A stretch of DNA of 64,000 nucleotides. It comes from Bacteroides sp. (lineage in GTDB: Bacteria > Bacteroidota > Bacteroidia > Bacteroidales > Muribaculaceae). Both the position numbers and the translations under genes were made by a program. Positions within the stretch are counted from its first letter, which is position 1, and every line of letters starts with the position of its first letter. The stretch is taken from the NCBI GenBank assembly GCA_014801535.1, contig JAAVEA010000011.1, forward strand, positions 58,608-122,607. The letters are read 5' to 3'. Below are positions 59,096 through 64,000 of the stretch, in pieces. The notes beneath the pieces are model-generated. The model did not search any database, was not told the origin of the DNA, and was given only the letters and a program-made list of their open reading frames with translations.

Positions 59096-59811
59096 CTTTT
59101 ATTTTGTCGGTTTTAAAATTAATTATATGTGACGAAATCCTATTTCCCATATCATTTTACTGTTGTCTCTCTACTTGATTCGGGATTGACTCGTCATAAT
59201 CGCAACATTTAGAGTAAGTAGCTCCTAAGAATTAATGAACAGATAAAACGAAGTTATTTTTGAGTAGCTTTTGCCGCAGAATTGAAAATCGACGAGTTTC
59301 CTTTATAGGAAAACTATGACGAGTCAATAAAGGAGCATACTTACGTATGCGACTGAATGATAAGGTAAAAGATACCCAAAAGAATACGTTTTAGCGTTCA
59401 AGATTCTTTCATCTACTTAGTGAAACATATATCGATTAATTATTGGAACTACTTATTTATTAAATAATATCCATTAACTTCTCACACTCCCAAATTATCG
59501 TATCTAACTTTTATTATGTTATTTTGCAAAGATATGAAATAAAATACATATAGCAAATAAATTAATGTAAAAAAGTAAGTAGAATAATTATTTTACTTAC
59601 TTTTTGCATTAATTTACAGGTTTGAATTTGCTAATGGAGTTGTGTGTGGGAATAAGCGGTCAGATTTTTTTTGAGCGAAAGAGAATAACTGTCCATGCTA
59701 CCGAGTGAACGAAATAAAATAACGCTTAAAAACGACAAGAACCCAATCTGTGCCGTGCGGTATTATTCATTATTTCGTAAGTACTACACGTGCATTAAAA
59801 GTAATTCTCTT
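59096..59811. other. 716-bp intergenic region with several inverted repeats
   Basis: No gene. GACTCGTCATA (59187-59200 region) is complementary to TATGACGAGTC (about 59314-59325). AGTTTCCT-TTAT-AGGAAAACT is a hairpin near 59295-59315 flanked by GACGAG direct repeats. GCATAC-TTAC-GTATGC is at 59335-59350. ATTAATGTAAAAAAGTAAGT (59561) pairs imperfectly with 59592-59612. The compact structures could be a non-coding RNA or decayed mobile DNA. Confidence 0.55.
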
Positions 59812-60300
59812 TTACTTCCCTTTTTGTGTTAAAGTTACATGTGAAACCATATAGCAACATCCATACTCAAGTTTAATGATGCGCTCCTGATCAGAAGGAT
59901 TCGGTTGAATAATTATGACCATTTCATAGGGGGCTGTCTCTTTTGTATATTTTATGCTCCACCACTCCCCTGCCAACCATGAGTCGGAGCCAAAATATGG
60001 AGGTTTTCCATCCCAATCTACCCTATAATAATGTTTGTTTGGGGCAATCTCTTCTATTGCACTTATATATGATTGATCACCGCGCTCTCCATATCCTTTT
60101 ACTGTTATCTCTCCTCCTGAAGGAGGTATAGTAACATTATAGTCAAAGTGTTTATGAGTATTAGGATCGAGCGTTGCACCCGTAATTTCAAGATCAACGG
60201 GATACCAGGGATGGTCTATTCCTTCTCCTCCGCAAGACTGAAGAAAAGAAATGAACGTCGTGCCAACAAGCAATTGTAAAATCAAAAAAATCTTCTTCAT
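59812..60300 (-). CDS. Lipoprotein with BACON-like C-terminus
   Basis: 162 aa. Lipobox FLQSC. Beta-rich, ending VSHVTLTQKGK, the typical end strand of BACON/BIg-like domains. Begins 6 bp after the C10 peptidase stop, so it is in the same operon. Possibly a surface partner or inhibitor of the peptidase; unproven. Confidence 0.65.
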   Translation of the reverse strand: MKKIFLILQLLVGTTFISFLQSCGGEGIDHPWYPVDLEITGATLDPNTHKHFDYNVTIPPSGGEITVKGYGERGDQSYISAIEEIAPNKHYYRVDWDGKPPYFGSDSWLAGEWWSIKYTKETAPYEMVIIIQPNPSDQERIIKLEYGCCYMVSHVTLTQKGK

Positions 60301-60306
60301 AATCTC

Positions 60307-61593
60307 TTACTTTCTTATTCCGGTAACTATCTGTGTGTTAAACTGGTAATTATCCTCTTCTCCTTCTTTCCCTCTTGTTGACTCGCTATAATCAAATCCG
60401 TTTTTAGGATCAAAAGTACTTACCAGATAATATCCATCAGATTTTCCGTCCCATCCCCAATTATATAGAGGATAATAAACTGACTCGGTTGTAGTAAAAA
60501 TAACATCTCCGTTTTTATCATGTCTTCTTTTTTCTCTTTTGCGTTCTAATAATCCATGTGCCAACCACTCATGGCCTCTCTCATATACATAACTAAATTT
60601 AACCCCTAAAATATCAACTCTCGATCTATAACAATAACCTGAAACCAATACAGGAAAACCTTTTTTTAGTTCGTCAATCAGTTTTTCTGAATTAAAAACC
60701 TCGAGAACTCCTCCGGATGAATATCCCATAGACAATAGCGTGCGAGGAATGTTATCAGGTTTTGCTCCGCTTCCATCTTCATTATATGTTACATCCAAAT
60801 GCTTATGCAATCCCAACTGAGCCATCAACATCGCTATCTGATCCTGTATTCCTTCAGTACAACTCGATGCTTTTATTTGGCTGGTCATTCTTTCCCAATT
60901 GAAGATATGACCATCATAAGTGGGAGGATACTGGTGAACTGACATCAACTGCGCGACAGCAGTGGCCACACAGCCGGTTAAAACTTCTTTCCCTCCATGT
61001 AATTCCTTCACTACCTTATTGTAAGGAGTCTCCTGTCCCCATTTAACTTTACAATAGGCTGCATTTTTGTAAACGATATTCTCCCAGGGGCCATAAGTAT
61101 CAAACTCTTTTAAATATGGACTGATTGGAGTTTCCGGTAGAGGAGTCAGATCCTTTATCACATCATCAAGACCTTCGTAAAAACTAACCACTCCGGCATT
61201 TGTGATGTTTTCACTCTCTGGATCCAAATTGCCTTCTTCCGTGAGAACCAACAGTGATGGCAGACGGTTATCGCCCGACATCAGTGCATATCCCTGTTCA
61301 TTCTCAAAATTAAAGACATACAACGATATCGAATCATTATTCCCGGAACGTGTAAGCATACTCTTCGATAGAGTATATTCATTCGATATTCTTCTTCTCC
61401 CTGAGCCTGTAGCTCTTGAAGAATGTTTATCAACCGCATCAAGAAGATTCTCAAGATCAGCTCTTGCCTCGTCTCTTCCAACGAAAGTACCTGGGTTATC
61501 AGTTCTGACAACCAATTCCATTTCACTATTGCAGGATGCTAACGATACTATCATTGCCACCACGGCAATGAAAAAAACAAGTCTCTGTTTCAT
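60307..61593 (-). CDS. C10 family cysteine peptidase (lipoprotein)
   Basis: 428 aa. Lipobox SLASC. Propeptide-like N-terminus with LYVFNFENEQGYALMSGDNRLP. Catalytic Cys in LTGCVATAVAQLM (about 212), His in RGHEWLAHGLLE (about 345), and NWGWDGKSDGYYL. SpeB/interpain-type peptidase, probably on the outer membrane. Together with the 61640 and 59812 genes it forms a three-gene operon under the CCGCAC motif at 62081. Confidence 0.9.
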   Translation of the reverse strand: MKQRLVFFIAVVAMIVSLASCNSEMELVVRTDNPGTFVGRDEARADLENLLDAVDKHSSRATGSGRRRISNEYTLSKSMLTRSGNNDSISLYVFNFENEQGYALMSGDNRLPSLLVLTEEGNLDPESENITNAGVVSFYEGLDDVIKDLTPLPETPISPYLKEFDTYGPWENIVYKNAAYCKVKWGQETPYNKVVKELHGGKEVLTGCVATAVAQLMSVHQYPPTYDGHIFNWERMTSQIKASSCTEGIQDQIAMLMAQLGLHKHLDVTYNEDGSGAKPDNIPRTLLSMGYSSGGVLEVFNSEKLIDELKKGFPVLVSGYCYRSRVDILGVKFSYVYERGHEWLAHGLLERKREKRRHDKNGDVIFTTTESVYYPLYNWGWDGKSDGYYLVSTFDPKNGFDYSESTRGKEGEEDNYQFNTQIVTGIRK

Positions 61594-61639
61594 AAATTTA
61601 ATCTTAGGTTTAATAATCTATTTGAACTCTCACAACCAA

Positions 61640-62017
61640 TTATAACTTAACATAACCAATATAGTTACAGCTTTCTGAAACCATCAATATTGAAACCTCT
61701 CCACTCATTGAGAAAAGAGCATCTATAAATGAAGGTTCATCTCCGTAGGTGTATACATTCCCATCTATATCCTCAATCTGATAGCATAAGATTTCCGGTT
61801 TCTGCACTGTCAGGAACTCAACTCCTTTGTCTTGAGAAATCACACATGATAACGGAGCGGAGGGAAGTCGATGTCTTATAGGTCGCCCAGGATTCTCTGG
61901 CTCAACATCAGTAATAGTCCGATGGAGACAACAGTAAATATCTGTTCCGGCAAACCCCGATGAGTAGCTATTCAAGAATGTAAATAAAACAATGAGAATT
62001 GTAACGATAGATTTCAT
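61640..62017 (-). CDS. Small exported protein next to the C10 peptidase
   Basis: 125 aa, signal peptide MKSIVTILIVLFTFLNSYSSGFA. The mature part (RPIRHRLPSAPLSCVISQDKG, then beta strands) resembles the small DUF3244/Spi-like exported proteins that often accompany C10 peptidases in Bacteroidales. It may inhibit the peptidase; inference. Confidence 0.55.
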   Translation of the reverse strand: MKSIVTILIVLFTFLNSYSSGFAGTDIYCCLHRTITDVEPENPGRPIRHRLPSAPLSCVISQDKGVEFLTVQKPEILCYQIEDIDGNVYTYGDEPSFIDALFSMSGEVSILMVSESCNYIGYVKL

Positions 62018-62080
62018 AGAAGTATTATTAAATTACTCCAACGAAATTAAAATATCGGTATATTCTATACAAGTAATTTT

Positions 62081-62098
62081 GTGCGGGAAAAGTGCGGA
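62081..62098 (-). promoter_or_regulatory. Paired CCGCAC motif ahead of the peptidase operon
   Basis: Leftward: TCCGCACTTTTCCCGCAC; two CCGCAC half-sites 11 bp apart, 63 bp upstream of the start at 62017. The same motif is at 63978-63995. Confidence 0.55.
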
Positions 62099-62123
62099 TT
62101 TTCATATACTTGGATTAATATAC

Positions 62124-63908
62124 TTATAATAAGCGTATTAGTTTATCAACCATTTTTGTCTCCATTTTCTTATCAAAGGCTCTTTTCCCCAATGCTGTGC
62201 GACGGTAAGATATTGTACCCTTTTCTTTATTAAGTAATTTAACCATTTCCGATGGACTTATTCCGCATTTGACAAGCAATGCGACATGTCTATCATGCTC
62301 CTTCACTTTTCCACCAAGAAGTATGGTAAGATTCCTCATAAAATCCTTTGAGACATTCAATACCGCATCCTCTAAATCTTTCCAAAAAATTTTGTCTCTC
62401 TCAACAGATTCCCCTTTAGAAATAGCTTCTATTAACTTTTTATAAACAGTTGTATCACATAATTTAGAAGGAACATTGTACACATCGGATACACACTCCT
62501 GCATTGCAAGGATTTTTCTCTGTAATTTTTCCCTTAAATCTTCTTCATCCTGCAAAATCATCTCATAGTTGTCATTGTCCATATTTTTATCTTCTTTTCC
62601 TCCATTTTTTATACTCGCATCCAAGGATTTCATCTCAATAAAACCTTTTATCTGATAATTCTCTATGTGATATAATTCATCATTATCTCCTTTCTTTACT
62701 TTATTTTCGAGATGCTTTATTAGCCCAAATACTGCATGGAGCATAATAATTTGTCTCTTACTCTTAAGAACTTGATACAGATACCCAACTGTTATTACAA
62801 GAATAATTATCATTGCAACACAAAGCCACATTACAAGAGTATGTTTATCTTTCTCAGCTCTCTGACGCGCTTGGTCATGCTTCTTATAGTTATACAGCTT
62901 CTCCTGAATTATAGCTGCCTTATTAGTATTTGCCTTTATTTCCTTATCAAGGATCTGTCTATATGAGAAAATGTAATTATAAGCCGAATCTCTGTGAACA
63001 TAGTTCTTGAGTTCAGAACTTAACAATAACTTGTATCCGTCTTTTTTATTAGTGGGATCTGTTCGTGCGATAAGCTTTTTGGCATAGATATACATACTAT
63101 CATACTTTTCTAAACAGCCGTATATTGCAGCCATATAATGATACCCGGCGCTTAGCATAAACGTATCTACTTTTTCAATACTTGGTCGCATTAATTTTAT
63201 GGCATTTTCATAGTCTCCTTTATGATATTTCACGGCTCCTAAATACATATTTATCAATGCATCCGACTTTTCGAACCTTCCTGAAAACCGCTTACCCCTT
63301 AAGAGCCATTTCTCCGCTTCATCATATTCTTTCAAATGAATATGCATTTGACCAACTATATAGTAATCATAGACTATATTGAATGTGTCTCTCAGGGCAC
63401 TATCAACTCTTATCAGCTCTGACAAATATGGTAATCGCTCCTTATAAAGATGCATAATTGCTAAAATTTGCTCTAATTGCGCAAGATATTTTCCTCGCAT
63501 TTCTAAACGAAATTTTTCTTTATCTCCCTCTGTCAGGTCAATTCCATCCTGATAGTATTTCATTGCCGTAGGATAATCTCCCATATCCTCATACACTCGT
63601 CCACAATAATAGATAGATTCAAGATATTCGGGACTTTTCTTATCCTTGCTGTAATAGTCTGTAATCTTTAGAATTGTTGAATCGGCTGTATGTGGAATAT
63701 ACATCTTATCAAGAGCCTTTATACGCATCAGATCATAGAAATTCCTATCTGATTGGGTCAAACTATTCCTGTCTATGCTATCTAAACTTGCAAGGGCATC
63801 CTTTGGAGTCTCGGATACAATATGGCTCACACGTTCAAGTCTCGGATCGCGTGACTTACAAGAGATAATACATGAAAGGACAATTATAGTGTAGATTATT
63901 CTTTTCAA
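62124..63908 (-). CDS. Membrane TPR protein with C-terminal HTH (regulator)
   Basis: 594 aa. Lipoprotein-like signal (VLSCIISCKS), TPR repeats (about 85-330: YYCGRVYEDMGDYPTAMKYYQDGID, VGQMHIHLKEYDEAEKWLLRGKRF), a transmembrane helix (LVMWLCVAMIIILVITVGYLYQV), and a C-terminal helix-turn-helix (HVALLVKCGISPSEMVKLLNKEKGTISYRRTALGKR), as in Bacteroidales membrane regulators. Likely senses something outside and controls the neighbouring peptidase operon and itself. Confidence 0.75.
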   Translation of the reverse strand: MKRIIYTIIVLSCIISCKSRDPRLERVSHIVSETPKDALASLDSIDRNSLTQSDRNFYDLMRIKALDKMYIPHTADSTILKITDYYSKDKKSPEYLESIYYCGRVYEDMGDYPTAMKYYQDGIDLTEGDKEKFRLEMRGKYLAQLEQILAIMHLYKERLPYLSELIRVDSALRDTFNIVYDYYIVGQMHIHLKEYDEAEKWLLRGKRFSGRFEKSDALINMYLGAVKYHKGDYENAIKLMRPSIEKVDTFMLSAGYHYMAAIYGCLEKYDSMYIYAKKLIARTDPTNKKDGYKLLLSSELKNYVHRDSAYNYIFSYRQILDKEIKANTNKAAIIQEKLYNYKKHDQARQRAEKDKHTLVMWLCVAMIIILVITVGYLYQVLKSKRQIIMLHAVFGLIKHLENKVKKGDNDELYHIENYQIKGFIEMKSLDASIKNGGKEDKNMDNDNYEMILQDEEDLREKLQRKILAMQECVSDVYNVPSKLCDTTVYKKLIEAISKGESVERDKIFWKDLEDAVLNVSKDFMRNLTILLGGKVKEHDRHVALLVKCGISPSEMVKLLNKEKGTISYRRTALGKRAFDKKMETKMVDKLIRLL

Positions 63909-63977
63909 AATTGAAGTAGATTATTATGTTATTTCCAACAAATTTATAAAATTTATTCCATGAAGGGGCATAATATA

Positions 63978-63995
63978 GTGCGGTAAAAGTGCGGA
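63978..63995 (-). promoter_or_regulatory. Paired CCGCAC motif ahead of the TPR-HTH regulator
   Basis: Leftward: TCCGCACTTTTACCGCAC, 69 bp upstream of the start at 63908, differing by one base from the copy at 62081-62098. Confidence 0.55.
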
Positions 63996-64000
63996 AAATA

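Overview
The window looks like a chromosome segment of a gut Bacteroidales bacterium, and Muribaculaceae-like is my best guess. Genes are mostly preceded by AT-rich leaders without Shine-Dalgarno sequences, and many intergenic regions carry the Bacteroidetes -7 box TAnnTTTG. Host genes include C10 (streptopain-like) peptidases, DUF3089 and DUF1015 proteins, a B12-dependent ribonucleotide reductase and a CBM20-amylomaltase of the Bacteroidales type. The species cannot be fixed from this sequence alone.

Layout. 1-9,800 is host DNA: a large secreted C10 peptidase with repeats (cut by the window edge), a DUF3089 lipoprotein, an AspT/YidE-type transporter, small proteins, and a cluster of NTF2-like protein, HxlR regulator, EamA transporter and gluconate 5-dehydrogenase-like SDR. 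9,903-44,530 is a complete-looking 34.6 kb siphovirus-type prophage inserted in the 3' end of tRNA-Ser(CGA). The 16-bp core TGCGGAAAGACAGGGA is present at both ends, and a tyrosine integrase lies next to the intact tRNA. 44,600-64,000 is host DNA again: nucleoside phosphorylase, a DprA operon, DUF1015, Fur, EamA, AraC regulator, NrdJ, MalQ, and a secreted C10-peptidase/lipoprotein operon next to a TPR-HTH regulator.

Prophage organisation, left to right: leftward repressor, small Cro-like protein, primase-helicase, two small genes, an 800-bp non-coding zone full of dyads (candidate origin), then the late genes: ClpP-type protease with nested scaffold, major capsid, tail-tube-like protein, phosphoribosyltransferase, PLD-like protein, terminase-small-like proteins, portal, connector genes, holin/endolysin/u-spanin, terminase large, fibre and tail proteins. 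An AT-rich accessory island follows (31,947-36,300), then the tape measure and tail-tip genes. The integrase reads leftward and its stop codon touches the stop of the tail-tip gene.

The most unusual part is the island. It holds an antirepressor remnant, an EcoRI-family adenine methyltransferase with a +1 frameshift at a T5 run, a retropepsin-like protease and an exported protein whose promoters share an identical 26-bp block, and a chain of overlapping ORFs (35,149-36,232). The first part of that chain is built from three copies of a 16-20 bp start-site sequence, one of them inverted, plus a 15-bp hairpin; it looks like a translational attenuation device. Other unexplained signals are a small GC palindrome dispersed through the late genes, 9-bp satellites ahead of two phage genes, and a paired CCGCAC motif upstream of the TPR-HTH regulator and the adjacent peptidase operon.
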